Source of the DNA: an uncultured Aeromonadaceae bacterium
Lineage (GTDB): Bacteria > Pseudomonadota > Gammaproteobacteria > Enterobacterales > Aeromonadaceae
Assembly: GCA_945957385.1 (NCBI GenBank)
Contig: CAMFKP010000010.1
Span: 1-64,000 of the forward strand
Reading direction: 5' to 3'
Length of the DNA stretch: 64,000 bases
Shown in pieces: positions 38,162 through 47,700 of this stretch (its first letter is position 1; every line of letters starts with the position of its first letter). The position numbers and the translations under genes are program-made. The notes beneath the pieces are model-generated. The model was not told where the DNA came from. It saw only the letters and a program-made list of their open reading frames with translations, and made no database searches.

Positions 38162-38545
38162 GGAGTCTCCTCGGTAGTCCAAAAACAGCAGGAATAACCG
38201 AGGAATGTGACAGTTTTTGTAGCGGTGTGCGCCGCGTCACGGCGCCGGTCTGCGCCAAATCGTGCGGAATAAAACCGAGCCATGACTTCGAAAATAATAT
38301 CAATATTAATTTTATTCGGGCGGCTTTAAATAATTATCTGGGTGAATTAAAAACAGATGAGCATTATTTTTTGTTCGGAAATAATTATGCTGATGGTTCG
38401 GTTTTTAAATATGTAAATATGGGGTGTTATGTTGGTGATTTTGATTAAGATATTGAATGTAATGGATTATTTAATTTTTTCATTTGGTGTTGATTTAAGG
38501 GTTGTCGCGCTGAAATAGTCGGTGTGGTTAATGAGTGGATGCGGG
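38162..38545. other. AT-rich intergenic region with an open but start-less frame
   Basis: About 380 bases between the divergent zrgA-like and phosphatase genes, clearly AT-rich from 38290 on. A plus-strand frame stays open to 38448 and reads like protein near its end (ELKTDEHYFLFGNNYADGSVFKYVN), but no start codon with a ribosome site is near. It could be a gene fragment or chance. Promoters of both flanking genes should lie here. Confidence 0.45.
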
Positions 38546-38563
38546 CTGTCATTATTTATTCAT
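38546..38563 (+). promoter_or_regulatory. Candidate Pho box upstream of the third phosphatase
   Basis: CTGTCAT-TATT-TATTCAT resembles the PhoB site CTGTCAT-AAAT-CTGTCAT: the first repeat is perfect and the second matches at four of seven positions. It ends 55 bases before the start codon, a reasonable distance. Evidence is one site by eye. Confidence 0.4.
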
Positions 38564-38618
38564 CTGGTCTGGTTAGCGTTTTTAACGAATTTTAAAACGG
38601 CTGGGAGGCCAGATTAAT

Positions 38619-40202
38619 ATGCAAAGTGTGAAGCGTGGTTATTATTACGGCGTGCTCAGTGCGGCGATTGCGTTGGCCATTACTGGCTGTGGATCCGATA
38701 GCAACAACAGCAGCGGCACGCCGTCCGTTTCCACACCCAAGGCGCCGAAAAATATCATCGTCATGATCAATGACGGCGCCAGTTACGGCACCTGGGACAT
38801 GGCGGCGTACTGGGAAGCCGGGGTCAAGGCCAATGAGCTGGACATCTTCAAGGACATGAACGTGCGCTTGGGGATGACCACCTATCCGCTGAATACCGAG
38901 AAGAGCCCGACCTACAACGACATCTCGACCGTCGGTTATGACGCGGCGATGGCGTGGGACAACAGCCACGGCGAGTCACTGAAGCAAGACGGTTACGAGT
39001 CGACCATCGCCGGCTACAAGTACCTGCGCCGCGCCTACACCGATTCAGCGGCGGCAGGCACGGCGATGGCCACCGGCACCAAGACCTATAACCAGGCCAT
39101 CGGTTACAGCAACATGAACGAGCCGTTGACCAACATCACCCAGATCGCCCATGCCCGTAACAAGGCGACCGGGGTCGTGACGTCGGTCCAGGTCTCCCAT
39201 GCCACGCCGTCGGCGTTCTCGGCTCACAGCCCGAGCCGTTATGACATGGTTGCGCTGGCCAAGGATCAGCTGACGAACGGCTATGTCGATCTGCTGATCG
39301 GCACCGGCCACCCGGAATATGACAACAACGGTATCCGCGTCGCCGGCATGAGCGAAGCCGAGTGCGCCGCCGTCTCCTGCAACTGGTGGGATGTCGAGAA
39401 TCCGGAAAGCACCATCGGCGCCAGCGAATGGCAAGCGCTCAAGGCCGGCAGCCTGACCCGAAGTGGCGTGGCGTTGCCGAACTACCTGATCACCAGCAAG
39501 GCCGAGTTTGAGGCGCTGGCCGCAGGCGATCTGCCGGCGGATCTGGCGGCAGGACAGCCGCTGGTCGGGATCCCGGAAGTGCGTTCCACGCTGCAACAGG
39601 GGCGCAACAAGGCCGCTGTTGGCTCCGATGGCACTCAGCCGAGCGGCATCAAGCTGATTCAGGGGGTGCCGGATCTGGCGACGCTGTCGACCGGGGCGCT
39701 GAACTACCTGGCCAGCCGCAACAAGGACGGACTGTTCTTGATGATCGAAGGCGGCGCCACCGATTGGTCGGCACACGCTAACGACACCGGTACGTTGATC
39801 GAAGAGGCCTATGACTTCCACAAGGCGGTGCGCGCCGTCAAGCAGTGGGTGGAGACGCACAGCTCCTGGGATGAAACCTTGCTGATCGTCACCACGGACC
39901 ACGGCAACGCGCTGCCGCTGCATCCGGATTCGGCGTTCCAAGCGTTTGCACCGATGAACAACGCCGGTGCCGGCAATGTGCCGCTGGACGGCGTCGATGT
40001 GCGCTACTGGTCTACCCAGCATACCAACGAGCTGGCGCGGCTGTGGGCCAAGGGCAATGGCACCGACGCCTTCGCCGAAGTGATCAAGGGGGCGGATTAT
40101 GACTTCGCCAAGATCGTCGGCCACAACGACACCGGTTACTATGTCGACAACACCGACATCTTCAACGTGGCCAAGCGCCTGCTGACCCTGCAGGCCGAAT
40201 AA
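38619..40202 (+). CDS. Alkaline phosphatase lipoprotein, divergent PhoA-family member
   Basis: 527 residues. The signal ends in the lipobox AITGC (Cys24), followed by a Ser/Asn linker. Catalytic-domain features are KNIIVMINDGASYGTWDM (metal Asp), YTDSAAAGTAMATGTKTYNQAIG (nucleophilic Ser), QVSHATPSAFSAH, LMIEGGATDWSAHAND and LIVTTDHGNALP. It is much more distant from the tandem pair than those are from each other. The sequence is also longer, with an insertion between about 255 and 330. The neighbouring zinc-type transporter could supply its metal. Confidence 0.92.
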   Translation: MQSVKRGYYYGVLSAAIALAITGCGSDSNNSSGTPSVSTPKAPKNIIVMINDGASYGTWDMAAYWEAGVKANELDIFKDMNVRLGMTTYPLNTEKSPTYNDISTVGYDAAMAWDNSHGESLKQDGYESTIAGYKYLRRAYTDSAAAGTAMATGTKTYNQAIGYSNMNEPLTNITQIAHARNKATGVVTSVQVSHATPSAFSAHSPSRYDMVALAKDQLTNGYVDLLIGTGHPEYDNNGIRVAGMSEAECAAVSCNWWDVENPESTIGASEWQALKAGSLTRSGVALPNYLITSKAEFEALAAGDLPADLAAGQPLVGIPEVRSTLQQGRNKAAVGSDGTQPSGIKLIQGVPDLATLSTGALNYLASRNKDGLFLMIEGGATDWSAHANDTGTLIEEAYDFHKAVRAVKQWVETHSSWDETLLIVTTDHGNALPLHPDSAFQAFAPMNNAGAGNVPLDGVDVRYWSTQHTNELARLWAKGNGTDAFAEVIKGADYDFAKIVGHNDTGYYVDNTDIFNVAKRLLTLQAE

Positions 40203-40270
40203 GCCAATGTCAGCTCCGCGGGCGGCCAAGGGTCGCCCGCGTCTGTTTTTACTTTCAGGAGAGCACGATC

Positions 40271-40843
40271 ATGCTGCGTGTCTACCCAACTGCGGCGCTG
40301 GCCGTCGGGTTCTGGCTGCTGTTGACAACGCCGGGGGCGGCCAGCCAGTTGTGTCGCGATCCCCAGCAACAGGATCAGCCGATGCGTATGCGGCATGCCG
40401 CTGACAGCGAGTCGCTGCAGCCGCGCTTCATCGCGCTGGATGCCCAGCGGGTGCGGGATCGCCAGACCGGGCTGGAGTGGCAGCGGTGTAGCCAGGGAAT
40501 GTCGGGGACGGATTGTCAGCATGGGACGCTGGCCCGTTACTCGATCGCCGAGGCGTCGAATCTGGTGGCCCGCTTGCGACGCGAGGGATGGGCCGGTCAT
40601 CGCGACTGGCGACTGCCCACCCGGCACGAGCTGCAAAGCCTGGTGAAACCGGAGTGTGTCAATCCGGCGCTGGATACCACCGCCTTTCCGAATACACCGG
40701 CGCTCTCCTTCTGGAGCGCTAGCGGCAAACACAGCGCCTATGTCTATGTCGACTTCAGGGATGGCTATGTGGATCAGGATGACATGAACCTGGCCAATCC
40801 GATCCGCCTGGTGCGCCAGGGAACGCCGCCCGCCGCCCCCTAG
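40271..40843 (+). CDS. DUF1566 (Lcl C-terminal domain) exported protein
   Basis: 190 residues. The signal peptide ends GAASQ. The rest is a DUF1566 domain: VRDRQTGLEWQRC, DWRLPTRHELQSLVKPEC, FPNTPALSFWSASGKHSAYVYVDFRDGYV and IRLVRQG. The DWRLPT and FWSAS elements are diagnostic of this surface-protein domain, related to the C-type-lectin/sulfatase-modifying fold. It follows the phosphatase by 68 bases with TTCAGGAGAG as ribosome site, so it may be cotranscribed. The function is unknown; paired cysteines suggest a disulfide-stabilised periplasmic or surface protein. Confidence 0.88.
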   Translation: MLRVYPTAALAVGFWLLLTTPGAASQLCRDPQQQDQPMRMRHAADSESLQPRFIALDAQRVRDRQTGLEWQRCSQGMSGTDCQHGTLARYSIAEASNLVARLRREGWAGHRDWRLPTRHELQSLVKPECVNPALDTTAFPNTPALSFWSASGKHSAYVYVDFRDGYVDQDDMNLANPIRLVRQGTPPAAP

Positions 40844-41286
40844 AGGCCCAGCGGCGGCGCGTCGTCAAACAGCATCTGGTGCAGCCCTTCGAGCAGGATG
40901 GCGCCGGTATGCTGGTGCAGCCCTGCGCGCAGCTCGTGCGGCAGGTGCTCCATCAGGATCAGCGTCTCGCCGAAGGCCATCAACTGCTGTTTAAACAGCA
41001 GGCATTGTTGTGCTGGCAGATCCTGCTCCAGTTGCTGACGAATGGCATGCAGACGGTGGAACGGTCCATCCGGATGCAGGTACTCCTGATGCAGCCACTG
41101 GGCGGCATTGCCGCCTAGCTGCAGCAAGGGCTGAAACAGTGCCTGAAACGAGGGGTGCTGGCTGAGGGCCACAAAGCGTTGCCGCTCCAGCGGCGAGAGC
41201 TCGCCCTGCGGCAGGGCTGTGAGCAAGAAGATCTGGACCGGGGCGCTGGCCATCGCCTGCAGCAACGGGACATCGTCGTTCGACAT
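40840..41286 (-). CDS. Uncharacterised helical protein
   Basis: 148 residues, not recognised. There is no signal peptide. It is predicted all-helical and rich in Leu, Gln and His, with an early LSPLERQRFVALSQHPSFQALF that faintly recalls TerB-like helices. It has a normal codon pattern and no better ORF on the other strand. Its stop overlaps the convergent DUF1566 gene by four bases. It is probably cytosolic; no function can be proposed. Confidence 0.65.
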   Translation of the reverse strand: MSNDDVPLLQAMASAPVQIFLLTALPQGELSPLERQRFVALSQHPSFQALFQPLLQLGGNAAQWLHQEYLHPDGPFHRLHAIRQQLEQDLPAQQCLLFKQQLMAFGETLILMEHLPHELRAGLHQHTGAILLEGLHQMLFDDAPPLGL

Positions 41287-41409
41287 GGTGCGTGTTTATC
41301 CTGTGCGGGTGTTTTTGTTGTTGTCGACCGCCGTCAGGCGGCCCGCCAACGATAACCATATGAGGCTTGTTGCACCAGGTTCGGTATAACAAATAGCCAA
41401 CGCGATCAC

Positions 41410-41432
41410 GCTGGCCTGCCGTGCAGGCCAGC
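41410..41432 (-). terminator. Hairpin downstream of the GH13 lipoprotein gene
   Basis: GCTGGCCTGC/GCAGGCCAGC is a perfect 10-bp stem with a 3-base loop, eight bases past the stop codon. No T tract follows on the minus strand, so it may be a Rho-assisted end or an mRNA-protecting hairpin. Confidence 0.5.
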
Positions 41433-41439
41433 CTGTACG

Positions 41440-43092
41440 TTAACGCGTCCGCTTCCAGATCAGCAGTTGGCCTGCCGAGATGGTGACCGTCACTGTGCCT
41501 TTGGCATTGCTTTGGGCGCTCGCCTGGGTGCCGAACAACGGTTGCCAGCGGGCATTGGCCTGACGGGTCTCCAGCGTCAGCGTCTGTGGCTGAGCGCCAT
41601 AGTTGATGGCCACCAGCACTGTCTGCTGCTCGTTGTGCCGCAGGAAGCTCAGGGTCTGATCTTCGCTCAGCAGCGTCAGATCGCCGCGTTGCAGCGCCGG
41701 GTTGGCCTTACGCAGCGCAATCAGCTGTTGATAGTAGTGCCACAGCGAGCCCGGAGTGGCCTGCTGATCGGCGGCGTTGTAACGGGCCAGATTATCCGCC
41801 GGGGCGCGGAACAGCTGGCTACTGCTGCTGAATCCGCCGTTGGCCTGCCAGCTCATCGGCGCGCGCAGTGCCCAGTCGCCGGCGTTGCCGGCACTGTGTC
41901 CCATGCCGATCTCCTCGCCGTAGTAGATGAACGGCTGGCCGGGCAGCGTCATCTGGGTGGCGACCGCCAGGCGGTACTTGGTTTCATCACCGGAGAAGGC
42001 TTCGATCAGGCGTTCGCCGGCGTAGGAGTCGTGACTCCCCAGGATCAGACCCATGTTCGCCAGCGGGTAGCTGGCTAACACCCGTTTGAGGTCAGGGGTC
42101 ACTTCGCCAGCACGAACCGAGGAGCGGACCGCATCGTTGAAACCAAAGGCGAACGCCGAGCCACAGGCCTGTTTGCTGGCGGCCCCCACCGGATCGGTCG
42201 GCTCTTCACAGACCATGAACCCCTTGGGGTAGGTGCCGGTGACCAGTTGCTGCAGCTCGCGCAGTATCACCTTGTTCTCCGGCTGGGACTCATAGGCGTG
42301 TTTGCCGTTTTCCACTAACTGACCGACGGCATCGAAGCGGAAACCGTCGACTCCCAGGTTCATCCAGTAGCGCAGGTTATCGTGATGGTAGGCCAGGACC
42401 TTGGGGTTCTTCAGATTGAAGTCCGGCATCTGTTCCCAGAATACCCCGTAGTAGTAGTCATGCGTTGGCTTCACCCGGTGCCAGCTTTCGCTGTTATCCC
42501 AGTTGACCCACCCCGGATCATGATCCTGCCACACATACCAGTCACGCTTGTCATTCAGGCGATTCTTGGAGTCGAGAAACAGCGGGTTCTGGTAGGCGCT
42601 GTGGTTGATCACATAGTCCATGATCACGCCAATGCCACGGGCGTGAGCCTGGGCGATAAATTCGCGGAAGTCGGCCTCGGTACCGTAATCCGGCTCCAGC
42701 TTGCGGTAATCGGTGACGGCATAACCGTGGTCATGGTCCTGGCTCTGGTTGACCGGCATCAGCCAGATGCCTTGAACCCCCAGTTGTTGCAGGTAATCGA
42801 GCTGGCTGGTCAAGCCGCGGAAGTCGCCGATACCATCGCCATTAGAGTCTTTGTAGCCACGCACATAGATCTCGATAAAGACGGCGCCTTGGGCCCAGTG
42901 CGCCGGCAGCGCATTGACAGGCGGCTGGGCCGTGACCGGTTGCATATTCAGTGTGGTTGAGGTGGCGTCGACTTTTTTCGGCGTGATAAGCGGTGATGGG
43001 GTCGGTGTGGCGCTGGTGGCAGGGGGCGTGCTCCCCTGTGAGCAGGCGATCAGACCGCAACTCAGGGCCGCGACGAGCAGGCTAGGGCGCAT
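41440..43092 (-). CDS. GH13 alpha-amylase-type lipoprotein
   Basis: 550 residues from the ATG of MRPSLLVAALSCGLIACSQG behind GAGGATCACC; the ORF track adds ten codons. The lipobox LIAC indicates an anchored lipoprotein. A Ser/Thr/Pro linker is followed by a GH13 barrel: FRGLTSQLDYLQQLGVQGIWLMPV, VIMDYVINH, VDGFRFDA with nucleophile Asp254, MVCEEPTD with acid Glu296 and LGSHDSYAG with Asp355. A C-terminal beta domain closes it. It probably trims maltodextrins in the periplasm and may have oligo-glucosidase or cyclomaltodextrinase activity. It belongs to the starch region with the two secreted enzymes downstream. Confidence 0.92.
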   Translation of the reverse strand: MRPSLLVAALSCGLIACSQGSTPPATSATPTPSPLITPKKVDATSTTLNMQPVTAQPPVNALPAHWAQGAVFIEIYVRGYKDSNGDGIGDFRGLTSQLDYLQQLGVQGIWLMPVNQSQDHDHGYAVTDYRKLEPDYGTEADFREFIAQAHARGIGVIMDYVINHSAYQNPLFLDSKNRLNDKRDWYVWQDHDPGWVNWDNSESWHRVKPTHDYYYGVFWEQMPDFNLKNPKVLAYHHDNLRYWMNLGVDGFRFDAVGQLVENGKHAYESQPENKVILRELQQLVTGTYPKGFMVCEEPTDPVGAASKQACGSAFAFGFNDAVRSSVRAGEVTPDLKRVLASYPLANMGLILGSHDSYAGERLIEAFSGDETKYRLAVATQMTLPGQPFIYYGEEIGMGHSAGNAGDWALRAPMSWQANGGFSSSSQLFRAPADNLARYNAADQQATPGSLWHYYQQLIALRKANPALQRGDLTLLSEDQTLSFLRHNEQQTVLVAINYGAQPQTLTLETRQANARWQPLFGTQASAQSNAKGTVTVTISAGQLLIWKRTR

Positions 43093-43325
43093 GGTGATCC
43101 TCGGTGATGGCAAAAGCGCCATTCTAGAGGGGCAGCCCGGCAGCGTCTGTGAGGCGCCGCCGGCTACTGAGGTTAATCTGGGTCTGTATCCACTGGCAGA
43201 GGATGGAACACGCGATGCGCGTCAGGCGATTGTTGCGATCGAAGACCGGATGGGACTTCATGGGGTCGCCAGGATCGATTATGCTCGTCGCGGTTTGTTC
43301 TCTTGTTGTTGCCGGGTACCTTGCG

Positions 43326-44420
43326 ATGTTGAAAAAACGTGTTCTTGCCTTGCTGCTGCTGGCAGCCTGTTCCTCTTCACCTCATCAGGCAAAGCAGGCG
43401 GCGCCGTCCAGCCGGCTGCAGGTGCCTGCCGCATTGGCGATTCCGGTTCCGGCTGAGCTACGCGGGGCCGATCGTCGGCCGCAGGAGGCACTGCAGGCGT
43501 TTATCTACTCCTGTCCTCGCATGTCTGTGCAGTGGCAGAGCCTGTGCCGAGAGGCGCGTCTGACCCCAATGACGGCCAGCGACGCGCAACGTTTCTTCCG
43601 CGATAAATTTGATAACTACAGCTTTGATTCGGGCAGTGGGTTGTTAACCGGCTATATGGAAGCCCAACTCAGATGTAACTGGAGACGTTCGCCAAACTAC
43701 TCCTACCCGGTACATGGCGTGCCGAGCGATTTGCGCAAAGGGGTGCCCTACCTGACCCGACGCCAGATCGAAACCGCACCGACGCCGGCACTGCGTCGCG
43801 CCGAGTTGCTCTATTGCGATAAATTTGATGCGTTCGTGCTCGGGGTGCAGGGGTCGGGACGGGTCGTGATGCCCGATGGTCAGGTGGTCAAGCTCACCTA
43901 TGCCGGCAAGAACAATCGCGCCTATACCTCGGTCGGGCGGGTGTTGATCGATGCCGGCGAGGTGCCACGCGAGCAGATGAGCATGCAGGCCATCAAACAG
44001 TGGGTGCAACACAATCCGGATCGCATCGACTGGCTGCTGCAACAAAATGAGTCCTATGTGTTTTATGAGATTGATACCCGGGCTGATCAACCGGTCGGCC
44101 CGCCGGGGGCGATGGCGCTGAAGGATGGTCTGATGCCGTTCCGCAGCGTGGCGGTCGATCCGCGACATATTCCGATGGGTACGCCATTATTCATTCGCAG
44201 CCAGTGGCCGGATCAATCACCGTTTTCGCGGATTGTGATTGCTCAGGATAAGGGGGGGGCGATCAAGGGGCGCATCCGGGCGGATCTGTTCCTGGGACAT
44301 GGCGATCTGGCCGATGAACTGGCCGGACGGCTGCAATCCCCGCTGGAGTTGCAGGTATTGTGGCCCAAAGGCTGGCCATTACCCAATCCGGAGTGGGTGC
44401 CAGCCCCAGTGCTCGGATAA
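43326..44420 (+). CDS. mltA: Membrane-bound lytic murein transglycosylase A
   Basis: 364 residues from the ATG of MLKKRVLALLLLAACSSSP, a lipoprotein signal with lipobox LLAAC; upstream ATGs in the ORF track would bury this signal. The MltA domain (YMEAQLRCNWRRSPNYSYPVHGVP to QGSGRVVMPDGQVVKLTYAGKNNRAYTSVGRVLID) and the C-terminal 3D domain are intact. The 3D domain has SVAVDPRHIPMGTPLFI and the catalytic Asp region IAQDKGGAIKGRIRADLFLGHG. It cleaves peptidoglycan to anhydromuropeptides at the outer membrane. It sits between two amylase genes without an evident functional link. Confidence 0.95.
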   Translation: MLKKRVLALLLLAACSSSPHQAKQAAPSSRLQVPAALAIPVPAELRGADRRPQEALQAFIYSCPRMSVQWQSLCREARLTPMTASDAQRFFRDKFDNYSFDSGSGLLTGYMEAQLRCNWRRSPNYSYPVHGVPSDLRKGVPYLTRRQIETAPTPALRRAELLYCDKFDAFVLGVQGSGRVVMPDGQVVKLTYAGKNNRAYTSVGRVLIDAGEVPREQMSMQAIKQWVQHNPDRIDWLLQQNESYVFYEIDTRADQPVGPPGAMALKDGLMPFRSVAVDPRHIPMGTPLFIRSQWPDQSPFSRIVIAQDKGGAIKGRIRADLFLGHGDLADELAGRLQSPLELQVLWPKGWPLPNPEWVPAPVLG

Positions 44421-44465
44421 GCGGGGACGTCCTGCGTCCCGATTTTCATACTCGATTGTTCTTTA

Positions 44466-44495
44466 GAGCGAACGCTAGCCGTTCGCTCTTTTCAT
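44466..44495 (+). terminator. Terminator of mltA
   Basis: GAGCGAACG pairs with CGTTCGCTC around CTAGC, followed by TTTTCATTTTATTT. It is 45 bases past the mltA stop. The remaining stretch to 44791 holds no gene and should contain the promoter of the next amylase gene; no CRP or MalT site could be called. Confidence 0.88.
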
Positions 44496-44791
44496 TTTAT
44501 TTCTTCGTGACCAGAAACACTGGGGCTCGCCAGGTTCACTGTTCCTGTCTGAAAGCCGCGGCTTTTGCATGCGTATGAGGCCATTTTTCTCTGCGTTACC
44601 TCTGAAAGCGCTACCGCTCCCAGAATGTAAACGGTTCCCAAGCGCCGGATCACACTCTTTGTTGATAGCCAGCACAATTATCTGGCTACCCCTTAGCATC
44701 AGCCATTACTGAGCGGACTCACAATATCAATAACCATCAGCACCACCCCTCCGCCAGGACATCCGAAGGGTAAACAACACAAGGAATGGCT

Positions 44792-47700
44792 ATGAAAAAG
44801 TGGTTGATGCCGGCGGGGATCTGCCTGCTGGCCGGTACCAGTCTGCCTGCAATGGCGGACTATTACTTCCGCGGAACTGCCAATAACTGGGCTGCGACGG
44901 CGATGACTGCCGTCTCTACTACCCAGTACGAGACATGTCAAAGCTTTACCGGCGGCGATGCGACAGGCGGGCCGCGTTTCAAGATTGATCGTTACGGCGA
45001 CTGGAAAGAGTCCTATCCGACTGCTGACTACGCGGTGACGGCCAATACCAGCTACAAAATCAGCTTTAACACCAGCACCAAGACGGTCAGCGCGACCAGC
45101 GTGACCAGTTGCGGCACGACGCCGCCGGCGAGCGAATGGTTCTTCCGCGGTACGTCCAACAGCTGGGCCAGCACCGCCATGACGCTGCAAAGCGATGGTC
45201 AATACTGTACCGACCAGACCTTTGGCGCCGCCAGCACATCTCCGCGTTTCAAAATTGACCGTTATGGCGACTGGAAGGAGTCCTATCCCAGTGCCGATTA
45301 CACGGTCAGCGCCAATACCACGTACAAGGTGTGTATCAATCCGACCAGCAAGGTGGTTACGGCCACGGCGGCTCAGGTGGCGGATACCCAGGCACCGGTG
45401 GCGGCCACAACGCCTGCGGCTGGAACCTATAGCGGCGCTCAGTCGATTAAACTGACGGTCAGCGATAATCAGGATGCGGCACCCAAGATCTATTACACGA
45501 TTGATGGGTCCACGCCGACCACTGCGTCCTCCTTGTATGGCGGAGAAACCATTCTCACACCGAGCAGTGGTACTTTCACCATCAAGACATTGAGTGTGGA
45601 TGCCAGCAAGAACCAACAGGTGCAGAGTTTTGCCTTTACGCTGACAACGGCTCCGGTCGATAACTGGTTCTTCCGTGGCACGTCCAATAACTGGGCGGCG
45701 ACGGCCATGATCCTTGGTTCTGATGGACTCTGGTGTACCACTCAGCAGTTTGGTGCCAGCAGCACGAATCCACGGTTCAAGATTGATCACAAGGGTGACT
45801 GGACTGAAGCCTATCCGGCTCAGGATTACACCGTTAAGGCCGATACGAGTTACAAGATCTGCTTCAATGCGGTCAGTAAGGCGATCACGGCCACAGCTCA
45901 GGGCACGGTGGATACACAGGCTCCGGTGGTCAATGCCGATCCTTCTGCCGGCAGCTATACCAGCACGCAGTTTGTCAAATTGAGCGTCACGGATAATGTC
46001 GATACGGCACCGAAGGTGTACTTCACCACCGATGGTAGCGAACCGACAACCACGTCCACGCTCTACAGTAATCAGACGTTTACGGCTGAGGACAAGGTGA
46101 GTGGTTCAGCCGCCGATCTGGTGATCAAGACACTGGCCGTGGATGCAACGGGGAATCAAGCCAAGAGCACTTTCAGCTATGTGATTGGTCAATCGGTTGT
46201 CAGCGGTGATTTCCGTGGCGAGACGATCTACTTCGTGCTGACAGCCCGTTTCAATGATGGCGATAGCAGCAACAACTACTACAACCGTGATCGCTACAAG
46301 GCCGGTGATCCGCAATGGCGCGGCGACTTCAAGGGGCTGATCGAGCAACTGGATTACATCAAGGATCTGGGCTTTACCGCCATCTGGATTACACCGCCGG
46401 TAGAGAACCGCTCTGGTCTGGATTATCACGGCTACCACGCTTACGACTGGTACAAGGTCGATCCGCGTCTGGAGTCAGCGGATGCAACTTATCAGGACTT
46501 CATCAACGCGGCGCATGCCAAGGGATTGAAGGTGATCCAGGATGTGGTCATCAATCACTCCAGCCAGTACGGTATTCGTGACGAGGTCTGGATCGATCAT
46601 TTACCGATCAAGTACTACGTGCCGGCCGGCTCCAGCCAGGGCCTGGTCAACAATGGTCCCTATCAGGGCAATCTCGGTGACTACAAGTCAGTAAACCGGG
46701 ATGACAACGACAACAGCGTTGCTCCGTCCTGGTTCCAGGCGCTGCACAACAGCGATCCGGCAGGCAAGGTGCCGTTTGTCGATCCCAAGACCGGCACTAC
46801 GCTACCGAAGGCAGGTTTTGATGCCAATCGCTTCTTTGGTATCGATGCCGCAGGCCTGGATCCGAACTGGTATCACCTGGATGGCTTCATGTCCGGTGGT
46901 GACTGGGAAAATCCGACCTCGCTGCAACGCAAGCATATGGCCGGTGACTGTGTTGACCTGGCCACTGAGCGCCAGAACGTCAAAGACTATCTCAATGGTG
47001 CGATTCACAAGTACCTGGATATGGGCGTAGATGCCATCCGTCTGGATACGGCCAAGCACATCGAGCGTAATGAGTTGCTGACCTACACCCACGATTGGCA
47101 GGCATACAAACCGGGCTTGTTTGTCTTCGGTGAGGTATTGGTCAAGGGGGCCGGCTTTGGCTCCGAAATCACCAATGACAATGCACCTGCTGACATTCGC
47201 CCATGGTGGTACACCCGTACTGGCAGCAGCAAGTCGCAGCCGAGCGGTGACTCCAAACTGTCCGTGTTCGATTTCCCGCTGTTCTCCACCTTCCGTGACA
47301 ACGTCACCAAGGGCAGCTTGGGGGGCATCAAGGGCATTCTGGACTACGACTGGACTTATGCCGATCCGACTCAGCTGGTCACGTTCTTCCAAAACCACGA
47401 TGTGGGTCCGGATAACGACTTCAAGTACCGCTTCGGTGGTCAGCAAGCCTATGCCGCGTTGGCGTACAACGTGCTGTGGACGCTGCGTGGTATCCCTGCG
47501 CTCTATTACGGCGAAGAGGTGATGTTCCAGGGCGGCCTGCCGCAGGACATCAGTGGCAACAGCGACACGCTGGATCAAACGGGACGTGCCTATTTCGGCG
47601 ACAAGCTGGCTAACCGTGCTGCTCTGCAGGCTCATCCGCTGTATCAGCATATCAAGCGGTTGAACCAGATCCGCAAGGCTGTACCGGCGCTGCAGAAGGG

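Noticed and set aside
38162-38300. Zur box upstream of the zrgA-like gene
   Set aside because: No GTTATAATATAAC-type dyad was found, so zinc control remains unproven.
39045-40229. 394-residue minus-strand ORF opposite the third phosphatase
   Set aside because: Shadow of a gene with intact active-site motifs.
44496-44791. CRP or MalT sites before the GH13 amylase
   Set aside because: Only half-matches such as a lone TCACA or GGATG were visible; not enough to report.
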